The notes: generated by a model not told the origin, from the sequence alone. 64,000 nucleotides of DNA from Granulosicoccus sp965367215 (GCA_965367215.1 CBDUIJ010000001.1:1-64000); one strand, 5' to 3'; positions 52,249 to 61,267 are shown, counted from the stretch's first letter. Translations and numbers: made by a program.

Positions 52249-53120
52249 GGTTGTATGTAGTGCTCGCCGATCTTGGGCGTTGTATTGTTGGTAGTGACGG
52301 TGCTGGTCGCGCGGGATTTTCCACGGCCGTACAACATCATGCGGGCAAAGATTGGCTGGGGGTTTTCCACCGGGGTGATCATTCGGGTGGCCTTTGCCAG
52401 GCTCATCATGGCAGAGCGGATGAATTTCCAGCGCTGTTCCCAGCTGTAGTCGCGATCCAGCAGGTTGATGGGCATCGGCAGGAACAGGTTGATCTCGATG
52501 ACATGGAAGTTGCCGGCAACCAGCTCTTCATTGGAATCGGCTCTGACACTCATTCGGCTGATGCCGAACTCTCCAACCTGAGACAGGTAAGCTGCCACGA
52601 TATCCTGTTGTTCTGCAGAGAACTGATTGCTGATATCGACATAGCGCGTATGCAGGTTGTTCTTGCTGTTGATCGGGAATTGTTCGCGATCGTTGACCGC
52701 TTCGGTAATGGTCAGAACATCGTGCTTGCCGTCACTGCGATTGGCATCGATGCTGAATATCTCGTACTCACGCTTGCCGGGGGCTGCTTGCTGAATCAGA
52801 TAGCGCTGGGGCTCTGAACGCAGGGAGGCCCGCAGTCGGACCAGCTGCTCGGCATCATCCACGCGGTGTATGCCATGCGCGTTCTGACCCCATTCGGGTT
52901 TCAGGAATACCGGGTAGGTCGTGGGTATGACCGCATCAGAATCGATGCTCTGCGGCAGACGCCAGCGATCCGGAATCAGCGCATCCAGTGAAAGCTTCGA
53001 AAAGATGCCGTGTTCGGCCGAAAAATAGCGTGCATTGAGCTGCCAGTATCGCCAGGGCGCGGTACCTGTGCGCGCGCAGCACAGGATGTAGGTTACAACC
53101 ATGATTATGGTGATATGCAT
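52245..53120 (-). CDS. Second ATP-grasp domain protein
   Basis: The 291-residue protein has a hydrophobic N-terminus (ITIIMVVTYILCCA) and then an ATP-grasp-like core: YPVFLKPEWGQNAHGIHRV with the ATP-binding Lys, RYLIQQAAPGKREYEIFSI, GEFGISRMSVRAD, and VIEINLFLPMPIN as the Glu-x-Asn site. The last ~40 residues are basic and Thr/Asn-rich. It is the first gene of the operon, and its stop overlaps the next start. It probably activates a carboxylate, working with the adjoining ATP-grasp enzyme. No known family name fits with confidence. Confidence 0.7.
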   Translation of the reverse strand: MHITIIMVVTYILCCARTGTAPWRYWQLNARYFSAEHGIFSKLSLDALIPDRWRLPQSIDSDAVIPTTYPVFLKPEWGQNAHGIHRVDDAEQLVRLRASLRSEPQRYLIQQAAPGKREYEIFSIDANRSDGKHDVLTITEAVNDREQFPINSKNNLHTRYVDISNQFSAEQQDIVAAYLSQVGEFGISRMSVRADSNEELVAGNFHVIEINLFLPMPINLLDRDYSWEQRWKFIRSAMMSLAKATRMITPVENPQPIFARMMLYGRGKSRATSTVTTNNTTPKIGEHYIQP

Positions 53121-53378
53121 GTCGACCTACTACTGACTCCGTGGTACTTGGGCAGAAATCCCGCAACTCGCAATATTACAGTGTCATGGTATGTCACTGC
53201 CACTGCCTGGAGGCTCTGGCGGCTTGCAATATCGTTACCCGACGTAAAATTGTAGATACTCGATCTCATTGGCGGTTGTGAGCCGTTTGAGCCGGGAAGG
53301 TTCCGTTGTGGGGATGATCCGGTTATTTCAGGGCGAGGCTAACGTGACTGCAGTCTCATCGTTCGGGGATTGCAATAT

Positions 53379-53927
53379 TCACCGCGGGTTCAACTCTGGC
53401 AGGCTGATGGTCAATTCACCGCGACGGTGCAACAGCTCGTAGTGTCGCAGAAAGTTCATGCCCAGTAAGGCCGTGTTGCCCTCCAGGCCCGGGTTGATGT
53501 GCGCTGTCACGTTATATTGAGTGAAAGGGCCGATGGTGAGCTTGTCGAGCTGTGTCCGATAGACTCGGGTGCTGCCATTGGCTGTCATGACGTCGAAGGG
53601 CCTGCCTTGCGGCAGGTTCATGGTTCTCGCCACCACGCCGGGTATGCTGATTCCCGAGGCGCCTGTATCGATCAGGAACAAGACTTCTTCGTCATTGGCG
53701 CTACCGCTGAGTGCGAACTGGCCGTACCGGTCGGCTTTCAGAACCAGTGTTTGCCGGCCGCTACCGTCACTTGACCATTGCGGGGCCTTGTCAGCCTTTC
53801 GGGCGTCCAGCCAGCCTTGTGCCAGCCATGTGCCGCCACCCAGAACCAGTACCCAGAGCAGGGCGATCATCACGCCTGCGATGCGGTGACTCTCATCATG
53901 TGTCGAATCTGGCTTGCTATCTGACAT
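53379..53927 (-). CDS. Membrane-anchored retropepsin-like aspartic protease
   Basis: The 182-residue protein has one transmembrane helix at ~17-36 (AGVMIALLWVLVLGGGTWLA) and a periplasmic retropepsin-like domain. The active-site motif is FLIDTGASGISIPG (D-T-G-A), followed by the late ALLGMNFLRHYELLHRRGEL flap and core. This is the TIGR02281/clan AA group of bacterial single-domain proteases, thought to dimerise. The substrate is unknown. The start codon overlaps the -35 box of the divergent EF-G2 promoter. Confidence 0.88.
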   Translation of the reverse strand: MSDSKPDSTHDESHRIAGVMIALLWVLVLGGGTWLAQGWLDARKADKAPQWSSDGSGRQTLVLKADRYGQFALSGSANDEEVLFLIDTGASGISIPGVVARTMNLPQGRPFDVMTANGSTRVYRTQLDKLTIGPFTQYNVTAHINPGLEGNTALLGMNFLRHYELLHRRGELTISLPELNPR

Positions 53928-53950
53928 TGCATCCCAAAATTGGGTAGAAT
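53921..53950 (+). promoter_or_regulatory. Sigma-70 promoter of the EF-G2 gene
   Basis: CTGACA (53921-53926) and TAGAAT (53945-53950) each match five of six consensus bases, with an 18-base spacer. Transcription near 53957 would give an unusually long leader of about 195 bases before ATG 54152. That leader shows no recognised riboswitch. Confidence 0.6.
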
Positions 53951-54151
53951 TGTGGGTTTACCGCGTCAGGCATCTTCTCGAACCATTTTGCGTCTGATTC
54001 ACGGCACCGATGGCAAGCAGTCAACTGCGAGTCATCGGCCAGTGATCAGGGTATCGGGTTTCGGAGGCTTAACCTGTAGCGGGTCCCAGCAAGGTAACGT
54101 CCGGGTTAGAACAAGACACCGGGCCATTAATCCCAGACCGTGAGCACCAAG

Positions 54152-56236
54152 ATGACTGAGCTTTCACACTACCGCAACATCGGCATTTTTGCCCACGTTG
54201 ATGCGGGCAAAACCACAACCACAGAGCGTATCCTGAAGCTCACGGGCAAGATTCACAAGACCGGTGAAGTTCATGATGGCGAAGCCACCACTGACTTCAT
54301 GGCACAGGAGCAAGAGCGCGGTATAACTATCCAGTCGGCTGCTACCAGCTGTGAATGGGATGGTCACCGGTTCAACGTCATCGATACTCCGGGACACGTT
54401 GACTTCACCATCGAAGTGTACCGTTCACTGAAAGTACTCGACGGCGGCGTCGGTGTCTTCTGCGGTTCCGGTGGTGTAGAGCCACAATCCGAAACAAACT
54501 GGCGCTATGCCAACGAATCAGAAGTTGCACGAATCATCTTCGTCAACAAGCTGGATCGTATGGGTGCCGATTTCTATCGCGTCGTCAAGCAGGTCAAGGA
54601 CGTTCTGGCCGCACGCCCATTGGTCATGGTCCTGCCTATCGGCACGGAAGATGACTTCGTTGGCGTGGTCGATCTGCTGACTGAAAAAGCCTGGGTCTGG
54701 GATGATTCCGGAAACCCGGAGAACTATTCCATCGAAGAAGTGCCTGCCGATATGGTCGAGCTGGTTGCCAAGTACCGCGAAGAGCTGGTTGAAAGCGCCC
54801 TGGAAATGGACGATGAAGCCATGGAGAAGTACTTCGAAGGTGAAGAGCCGGATATCGAAACCCTGCAGCGCTGCATTCGCAAGGGCACTATCGACCTTGT
54901 CTGGTTTCCTACGTTCTGTGGATCCGCGTTCAAGAACAAGGGCATGCAGCCCATGCTCGACGGCGTTGTTGCCTACCTGCCAAGCCCGACCGAAGTCAAG
55001 CCACAGCCTGAAGTCGATCTGGAAGGTGTTGAAACCGGTGAATTCGCCATCGTTGATCCGAACAAGCCTTTGCGTGCATTGGCGTTCAAGATCATGGATG
55101 ACCGTTACGGTGCACTGACCTTCATTCGTATCTACTCCGGAAAGATTGCCAAGGGCGATACCGTCCTCAACACCTTTACGGGCAAGACCGAGCGAATTGG
55201 TCGAATCGTGGAAATGAACGCTGAAGATCGCATCGAGCGTGATTCTGCACAGGCTGGCGACATCGTTGCTGTTCTGGGCATGAAGAACGTGCAGACGGGT
55301 CACACACTGGCTGATCCCAAGCATCCTGCCACGCTCGAGCCAATGGTATTTCCTGATCCGGTCATCTCCATCTCGGTTTCACCCATCGACAAGGCGGGTT
55401 CCGAGAAGCTGGGTGTGGCCATCGGCAAGATGGTTGCAGAAGATCCTTCATTCCGCGTCATGACTGACGAAGAAAGTGGTGAGACCATCCTCATGGGAAT
55501 GGGCGAGCTGCATCTGGACATCAAGATCGACATCCTGAAGCGTACTCACGGTGTTGAAGTTGAAGTCGGCAAGCCTCAGGTGGCCTACCGTGAAACCATC
55601 ACGCAGGTTATCGAAGATACCTACACGCACAAGAAGCAGTCTGGTGGTTCTGGTCAGTACGGTCGTATCGACTACACCATCGAGCCTGGCGAGCCAGGTA
55701 CCGGTTTCGAATTCGAATCCAAGGTCACAGGCGGTAACGTTCCTCGCGAATACTGGCCAGCGGTCGAGAAGGGCTTCAAGTTGTCCATGCATGAAGGTGT
55801 CCTCGCGGGCTACCCACTGCTCGACTTCCGCGTCGTACTGAAAGACGGTGCCTTCCACGCAGTTGACTCCAGTGCGCTGGCGTTTGAAATTGCTGCCAAG
55901 GGTGCTTATCGTCAGTCGATTCCGAAGGCAGGTCCTCAGATCATCGAGCCGGTCATGAAGGTGGATGTGTTCACACCTGAAGATCACGTGGGTGATGTCA
56001 TCGGTGACCTCAACCGTCGTCGTGGCATGATCAAGTCGCAGGAGCCGGGTGCAACAGGTGTCCGCATCAAGGCAGATGTGCCTTTGTCAGAGATGTTTGG
56101 CTACATCGGTGATCTGCGTACCATGACTTCCGGTCGTGGCCAGTTCTCCATGGAGTTCAGCCACTACAACGCATGCCCCAAGAACGTGGCAGACGTGGTC
56201 ATCAAGGAAGCTCAGGAACGCAAGGCGGCGAAGTAA
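54152..56236 (+). CDS. fusB: Elongation factor G2
   Basis: The 694-residue translational GTPase shows AHVDAGKTTTTERIL, DTPGHVDFT and VNKLDRMG (G1, G3 and G4). It continues through domains II to V, including GMGELHLDI and SGQYGRIDYTIEPG. The form NWRYANESEVARIIFVNKLD and the absence of rpsL, rpsG or tuf nearby mark it as the second, non-str EF-G of gammaproteobacteria. Related EF-G2 proteins have specialised roles in translocation or ribosome recycling. A GTG at 54140 is in frame, but ATG 54152 begins the usual MTELSHYRNIGI. Confidence 0.92.
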   Translation: MTELSHYRNIGIFAHVDAGKTTTTERILKLTGKIHKTGEVHDGEATTDFMAQEQERGITIQSAATSCEWDGHRFNVIDTPGHVDFTIEVYRSLKVLDGGVGVFCGSGGVEPQSETNWRYANESEVARIIFVNKLDRMGADFYRVVKQVKDVLAARPLVMVLPIGTEDDFVGVVDLLTEKAWVWDDSGNPENYSIEEVPADMVELVAKYREELVESALEMDDEAMEKYFEGEEPDIETLQRCIRKGTIDLVWFPTFCGSAFKNKGMQPMLDGVVAYLPSPTEVKPQPEVDLEGVETGEFAIVDPNKPLRALAFKIMDDRYGALTFIRIYSGKIAKGDTVLNTFTGKTERIGRIVEMNAEDRIERDSAQAGDIVAVLGMKNVQTGHTLADPKHPATLEPMVFPDPVISISVSPIDKAGSEKLGVAIGKMVAEDPSFRVMTDEESGETILMGMGELHLDIKIDILKRTHGVEVEVGKPQVAYRETITQVIEDTYTHKKQSGGSGQYGRIDYTIEPGEPGTGFEFESKVTGGNVPREYWPAVEKGFKLSMHEGVLAGYPLLDFRVVLKDGAFHAVDSSALAFEIAAKGAYRQSIPKAGPQIIEPVMKVDVFTPEDHVGDVIGDLNRRRGMIKSQEPGATGVRIKADVPLSEMFGYIGDLRTMTSGRGQFSMEFSHYNACPKNVADVVIKEAQERKAAK

Positions 56237-56264
56237 TCAGCCGTAACGTTTTGGTGAGATGAGA

Positions 56265-56292
56265 GGCGCCCCGAGAGGGGCGCCTTTTTTTT
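56265..56292 (+). terminator. Rho-independent terminator of the EF-G2 gene
   Basis: GGCGCCCC pairs with GGGGCGCC around GAGA and is followed by eight T. Confidence 0.93.
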
Positions 56293-56354
56293 GTCCGCTG
56301 ATCAGGCTGTCTGGAGCGGCGTGGCCAGGCTCGCAACGAGTTTTTGCGAGACTC

Positions 56355-57407
56355 TCAGAAATCGATGATGGACGCTTTCAATGCCTTGGCCACCGCATGC
56401 AGGCGGTTGGCAGCGTTCAGCTTGCGGGTGGCGTTTCGCAGATGGTAGATGATGGTGCTTTCCGTCACTCCGAGTATCTGGCTGATTTCCCAGGAAGTCT
56501 TGCCTTTGGCAGCCCAGTTCAGGCATTCGCGTTCCCGGGCGCTGATATGGCTGTCTCCGACAGCATCGCCGGTCTTTTCATTCCTGTCGCGAACGCTGTG
56601 GCGTGACACGACCCGTGGTTGGCTGAGGCTCGGGTCATCGTCTTCTGCGGAACGTGTGTTGACGTTGTTGATCAGGTTCATGACACGCTGAGCTGCGCTC
56701 TGGCCCACATGGGCAAGGGGCAGGTGCATGGTGCTCAGAGCGGGGCGCGTATGGGCTGCCTCGTAATGATCTCCGCAGCCGATCAGTGAAATGTCGTCAG
56801 GGACACGAATGCCGTTTTCCTGGCAAACGCGCAAGGCGCCAATCGCCATTCGATCATTGAGCAGGAAAATGGCGGTCGGTGTCACCTTGGAGGCCAGCAG
56901 GATATTCATGGCGCTGGCTCCACCTTCTTCGTCCATGGACGATTCCAGCGTCTGTAATTTCACGTCACGCCCCTGAGGGCTGTTGATGGGCTGCATGAAG
57001 CCTTCGACGACATGCTGGATACTGAAACGGTAGAGCGGGCCGGACACCAGGGCGATACGCCTGTGACCTGTCTTCAGCAGGTGAGCTGCCGCCAGTTTGC
57101 CGGTCTGCGTGTTGTGAACATTGGCCAGGACCACATTCTTGCGCGTGCTGATCAAACGCGCCAGCTGATCGTTGGACAGGCAGTCCGAGTGGAGAATGAT
57201 TCCGTCACAGGCACTGCGAGAGAGAATATGCCAGGCAGTCTTCTCTGCACGCATGCTGCGCCCGGCCGATACCACCACGGTTTCGAAGCCGTTGGCCTCG
57301 AGTTTGGCGACGGCCGCGTCTACCAATGGTGCCAGACTGGAGGCGCCTGTGAGTTCAGCCATGATGCCAACCCGCCGGCTGGTGGGGGGCAGAAGTCTGT
57401 CAGACAT
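56355..57407 (-). CDS. LacI-type sensor fused to C-terminal LuxR-type DNA-binding domain
   Basis: The 350-residue regulator has a rare layout. Residues ~10-270 are a LacI/periplasmic-binding-protein-like core: RRVGIMAELTGASSLAPLVD, SACDGIILHSDCLS, HLLKTGHRRIALVSGPLYRF, TAIFLLNDRMAIGALRV, RVPDDISLIGCGDH and LPLAHVGQSAAQRVMNLI. The normal N-terminal LacI helix-turn-helix is missing. Instead the C-terminus (~294-350) is a LuxR/GerE helix-turn-helix (SARERECLNWAAKGKTSWEI, LGVTESTIIYHLRNATRKL). It should bind a small ligand, perhaps a sugar or nucleoside, and regulate transcription. A GTG at 57434 is also in frame. It is divergent from cobS-cobT. Confidence 0.85.
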   Translation of the reverse strand: MSDRLLPPTSRRVGIMAELTGASSLAPLVDAAVAKLEANGFETVVVSAGRSMRAEKTAWHILSRSACDGIILHSDCLSNDQLARLISTRKNVVLANVHNTQTGKLAAAHLLKTGHRRIALVSGPLYRFSIQHVVEGFMQPINSPQGRDVKLQTLESSMDEEGGASAMNILLASKVTPTAIFLLNDRMAIGALRVCQENGIRVPDDISLIGCGDHYEAAHTRPALSTMHLPLAHVGQSAAQRVMNLINNVNTRSAEDDDPSLSQPRVVSRHSVRDRNEKTGDAVGDSHISARERECLNWAAKGKTSWEISQILGVTESTIIYHLRNATRKLNAANRLHAVAKALKASIIDF

Positions 57408-57559
57408 CACGGAATCAGTGGCCTGCAGGTACACGAAGGGGGGTAGATTGCCGGTTGTGAGCGTTCAGATTATTTTTAACCGCAGAACCTTCCATGTGGG
57501 TGCCTGTGCGTTGCTGTACGTGTAGGATAACGTCTTTATCAAGCACATTGCCCGGTACC

Positions 57560-58543
57560 ATGCTCGACTCCACACTAAACGATGCGTCAGATAACCTTCT
57601 GCTACCCGATACAACGGTTTCCGTCAGGGAAGTCTTCGGGCTGGACGTTGACCTCATGGTACCTGCCTACTCGAATCATACCGAGCGGGTGCCTGATATA
57701 GACCCATCCTATCTGTTTGATTTCCGCACGACAATGGCCATCCTGTCGGGCTTTGCCAATGACTGGCGAGTGCTGATCTCGGGATTCCACGGAACGGGTA
57801 AATCCACCCATATCGAACAGGTGGCTGCCAGGTTGAACTGGCCCTGTCTGCGAATCAATCTCGACAGTCACGTCAGCCGCATCGATCTGATCGGCAAGGA
57901 TGCAATCGTGCTGCGAGATGGCAAGCAGGTGACGGAATTTCAGGATGGCATCCTGCCCTGGGCCTACCAGCGCAATGTTGCTCTGGTTTTCGATGAATAC
58001 GATGCCGGACGTCCTGATGTGATGTTTGTCATTCAGCGCGTGCTGGAGTCCTCCGGTCAACTGACTCTGCTCGATCAGAGCCGGGTGATCAAGCCGCATC
58101 CGGCGTTTCGTTTCTTTGCCACGGCCAATACGGTCGGTCTGGGCGATACGACCGGCCTCTATCATGGCACCCAGCAGATCAATCAGGCACAGATGGATCG
58201 TTGGTCCGTGACAACCATTCTCAACTACCTGCCACCGGATCAGGAAGCCAAGGTGGTGCTGGCCAAGGCGCCGCATCTGCAGGACGAGGCTGGTGAGAAA
58301 CTGGTCCATCAGATGGTTGCACTGGCTGGTCTGACCCGCAGCGCATTTCGCAACGGCGATCTGGCGACGGTCATGAGTCCGCGGACGGTCATTACCTGGA
58401 CCCAGAACCTGACCTTCTTCAAGGATGTCGGACTGGCTCTCGAGTTGGCTTTCGTCAACAAGTGCGATCCGGCCGAGCGCGCATTGCTCGGTGAACTGTA
58501 TCAGCGTGTCTTTGGTGAGGAGCTTCCGGACATTGGCGTCTGA
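57560..58543 (+). CDS. cobS: Cobaltochelatase subunit CobS (AAA+ ATPase)
   Basis: Taking the ATG at 57560 gives 327 residues, matching CobS. The AAA+ module has the P-loop LISGFHGTGKSTHIEQVA, Walker B ALVFDEYDAGRPDVMF and FFATANTVGLGDTTGLYHGT. CobS and CobT form the ring-shaped ATPase complex that drives cobalt insertion by CobN into hydrogenobyrinic acid diamide in the aerobic cobalamin pathway. CobN is not in the window. The gene is divergent from the LacI-LuxR regulator and overlaps cobT by 11 bases. Confidence 0.93.
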   Translation: MLDSTLNDASDNLLLPDTTVSVREVFGLDVDLMVPAYSNHTERVPDIDPSYLFDFRTTMAILSGFANDWRVLISGFHGTGKSTHIEQVAARLNWPCLRINLDSHVSRIDLIGKDAIVLRDGKQVTEFQDGILPWAYQRNVALVFDEYDAGRPDVMFVIQRVLESSGQLTLLDQSRVIKPHPAFRFFATANTVGLGDTTGLYHGTQQINQAQMDRWSVTTILNYLPPDQEAKVVLAKAPHLQDEAGEKLVHQMVALAGLTRSAFRNGDLATVMSPRTVITWTQNLTFFKDVGLALELAFVNKCDPAERALLGELYQRVFGEELPDIGV

Positions 58544-60494
58544 TGATTCAAAGCCGCCACAGGCACAGCATGTCGGTGAGCTGAAAGCAGCTGCATCGAC
58601 CCCTGTGCAGGTGGGTCAGGGCATCAATGCACCCCGAGAGGATGATTCGGGCATGCCTGAATCGTTCCGGCAGTCAACCGGTGCCTGCGCACGGGCGATT
58701 GCTCGGGACACGTCCATCGATATTACCTTCGATGAGAATGCAGCCGATGTGGAAGGGATGGTGCTGCCCGGCATTCCTGACGATGCCACCGAACTGGAGC
58801 GACGCAAGACACGCGGTCGCAGTGATGCCATTGCTCTGCACAAACAGCATCATGATGCGCGCACACACGCTCGTCACCAACCCTCGACCGATACCTCGCA
58901 ACGCCTGCATGCCATGGCCGAACAGACACGTGTCGAGCTGCTCGGGGCGAATATGTACGAAGGCGTCGGGCGCAATCTGGATGCGGCGCTCGATGGGCGA
59001 TATCGCCTGTTGCTGGATACGGTTCGCAAGCCTGTCATCGACATGCGAGAGAACAAGGCCGAGCCGCGTCTGGGCATCGAGCATGCGTTGAGTCTGTATC
59101 TGCGGGAGCAGCTGAGCAGTCGGCCGCTGCCGGCGGCGGCGGCAGAAGCACTGTCCGACTGGCGCGAGTGGCTGTCCAGCGATGTGGCAGACAAGTTCAA
59201 GGCCGGTGATTTCAATCTCGAGGATCAGGCTGGTTTCGCCAGGGCACTGGGACAACTGCTGCGCTCTCTGGAGATGGAGGACAGTGATCCGAGTGACAAT
59301 CCGGATGAGTTCGATGACGAGAATCAGCAGTCCGATGATATGGAATCGGAGCAGGATCAGTCCGAATCCACCGAATCCGATAGCAGTTCCCTGGAAGAGG
59401 ACGGTGAATCGGAGTCCATGGAGGAGGATGATGGCAATGCCGAGGATGGCAGTGATATCGTCGAGCCCGAAGAGGACATGCCGGAGCGCAGCTCGGAGTC
59501 GCCGGGTAGTGAATGGCGAGCCACCGCAGGTGAAGCTCAGCGCCGCTCGATCAACGATTATCACGTCTATACACAGGAATTCGATGAGGTCATCCGGCCG
59601 CTCGACCTGTGTGATGTCGAGGAACTGACGCGACTGCGGCAGACGCTGGACAGTCATATCGGTGATCTGCAACGTCAGATAGGCAAGTTTGCCAATCGAC
59701 TGCAGCGGGTGCTCATGGCGCAGCAACGTCGTTCCTGGGAATTCGATCTGGAAGAGGGGCAACTGGATACCGCGCGCCTGACGCGGGTGCTGACCGATCC
59801 GATGATGCCTTTGACCTTCAAGCAGGAATCGGAAACTCCTTTTCGCGATACCGTGGTGACTCTGCTGCTGGACAATTCCGGGTCCATGCACGGTCGTTCG
59901 ATTCGGGTAGCCGCGGTGTGTGCCGACATTCTGTCCGCCACGCTGGAGCGTTGCGGCGTGCGTATCGAGATTCTGGGTTTTACCACCTGTGCCTGGAAGG
60001 GCGGGCGCTCACGCGAGAAATGGGTCGCCGATGGTTATCCACCCAACCCGGGACGGCTGAACGATCTGCGACATATCATCTACAAGGCGGCTGATACACC
60101 GTGGCGCCAGTCACGACGTAATCTCGGGCTAATGATGCGCAAGGGCCTGTTGAAGGAAAACATCGATGGTGAGGCCCTGCAATGGGCGCATGGTCGTTTG
60201 TTGCAGAGGCCCGAGCAGCGCCGCATCCTGATGATGATTTCCGATGGTGCGCCCATCGATGACTCCACCCTGTCAACCAATCCGGGGCGTTTTCTGGAGA
60301 AGCATCTGCGGCATGTCATCGCACAGATCGAACGGCAGGATGAAGTCGAACTGGTGGCGATCGGTATCGGTCATGACGTACGACAGTATTATTCGCGCGC
60401 CACGACCATTCACGATGTCGCTCAATTGGCAGATGTCATGACGAGCCAGTTGGTGGATCTGTTCTCAACCAACCGTTCTCGGCAGCCTCGTTGA
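58533..60494 (+). CDS. cobT: Cobaltochelatase subunit CobT
   Basis: The homologous part starts at a TTG (58533) with GAGGAG 10 bases upstream, inside the cobS 3' end, giving about 653 residues. After a helical N-domain comes a strongly acidic stretch rich in Asp, Glu and Ser. The C-terminal von Willebrand A domain has the MIDAS motif LLLDNSGSMHGRSIR and late MMISDGAPIDDSTLS. CobT is the adaptor between the CobS ring and CobN. The last 59 bases overlap the convergent HD-domain gene. Confidence 0.92.
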   Translation: MASDDSKPPQAQHVGELKAAASTPVQVGQGINAPREDDSGMPESFRQSTGACARAIARDTSIDITFDENAADVEGMVLPGIPDDATELERRKTRGRSDAIALHKQHHDARTHARHQPSTDTSQRLHAMAEQTRVELLGANMYEGVGRNLDAALDGRYRLLLDTVRKPVIDMRENKAEPRLGIEHALSLYLREQLSSRPLPAAAAEALSDWREWLSSDVADKFKAGDFNLEDQAGFARALGQLLRSLEMEDSDPSDNPDEFDDENQQSDDMESEQDQSESTESDSSSLEEDGESESMEEDDGNAEDGSDIVEPEEDMPERSSESPGSEWRATAGEAQRRSINDYHVYTQEFDEVIRPLDLCDVEELTRLRQTLDSHIGDLQRQIGKFANRLQRVLMAQQRRSWEFDLEEGQLDTARLTRVLTDPMMPLTFKQESETPFRDTVVTLLLDNSGSMHGRSIRVAAVCADILSATLERCGVRIEILGFTTCAWKGGRSREKWVADGYPPNPGRLNDLRHIIYKAADTPWRQSRRNLGLMMRKGLLKENIDGEALQWAHGRLLQRPEQRRILMMISDGAPIDDSTLSTNPGRFLEKHLRHVIAQIERQDEVELVAIGIGHDVRQYYSRATTIHDVAQLADVMTSQLVDLFSTNRSRQPR

Positions 60495-61068
60495 AGATGG
60501 CATTGGCCATCTTCCAGAGCTCGTCGGAACCCTTGCCGATCTGAGCGGTGCGGGTTCTGACCTGATCCAGTGAGACGTCGAAGTCATTCCAGGTACCGCC
60601 ACCGGTAAGCGCATTGAGCAGCACCGGTTGGAGTCGGTCGATAGCCTTGGCAAAGCGGGCGTCGGCTGTCTCACCGGCCTCGAATTCATCCCAGCACTGT
60701 CGCAGCAGGTTTGCCTGATCGTCGGGTAGCAGTCCGAACAGGCGGGTCGCGGCTGCCTGTTCCTCGGCTTCCTTGTTCGGATTCTGCTGGCCGTGAATGG
60801 GTACATCGCCGGCATCGACTTCGACGATGTCATGCACCATCAGCATGAAGACCACACGGTCGACATCCACAGGCTGGTTGGCGTGTTCGGCCAGAATCCG
60901 GGCGAACAGGGTCAGGTGCCAACTGTGTTCTGCGCTGTTCTCGCGGCGTTCACCCGAGGCAATCAGGGTCGCCCGGTAAACCGATTTCAGGGCATCGATG
61001 GCGACCAGAAATTCGATCTGGGACTTCAGGCGAGGTGCCAGTGAATCAGACCAGGCAGGCAGTGTCAT
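60436..61068 (-). CDS. HD-domain phosphohydrolase (YfbR/HDDC2-like)
   Basis: The 210-residue HD protein shows ENSAEHSWHLTLFARIL with the first His, VFMLMVHDIVEVDAGDVP with the HD pair, and FAKAIDRLQPVLLN with the final Asp. The family removes phosphate from 5'-deoxynucleotides or related molecules. The N-terminal IEFLVAIDALKSVYR is also typical. Its 3' end overlaps cobT by 59 bases, and its 5' side faces preTA, which leaves a nucleotide-salvage link possible but unproven. Confidence 0.88.
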   Translation of the reverse strand: MTLPAWSDSLAPRLKSQIEFLVAIDALKSVYRATLIASGERRENSAEHSWHLTLFARILAEHANQPVDVDRVVFMLMVHDIVEVDAGDVPIHGQQNPNKEAEEQAAATRLFGLLPDDQANLLRQCWDEFEAGETADARFAKAIDRLQPVLLNALTGGGTWNDFDVSLDQVRTRTAQIGKGSDELWKMANAIFNEAAENGWLRTDPPTGSS

Positions 61069-61238
61069 GTGTTTCCAGGCTCATTGAAGGGTGGGCAGGG
61101 CGATGACCATAACTGATCACTATCGATTCGGTAAGGGGGCGGAGTCGGACAGGTGGGTGGGCAAACGGATGGCAGGTACCCGAAAAGGCCAGACAGCAGG
61201 CTGCGATATGAGGTTGCGGCCAGCTCGTCATTAAAAAT

Positions 61239-61267
61239 TTGACCATTTGGAAAAAAATTGCTTTAAT
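61239..61267 (+). promoter_or_regulatory. preTA promoter with RutR-like operator
   Basis: TTGACC (61239-61244) and TTTAAT (61262-61267), 17 bases apart, form a sigma-70 promoter. The same -35 region reads TTGACCATTTGGAAAA (61239-61254), matching the RutR consensus TTGACCAnnTGGTCAA at 12 of 14 defined positions. RutR represses pyrimidine-catabolic genes until uracil or thymine binds, which suits the genes downstream. Confidence 0.65.
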
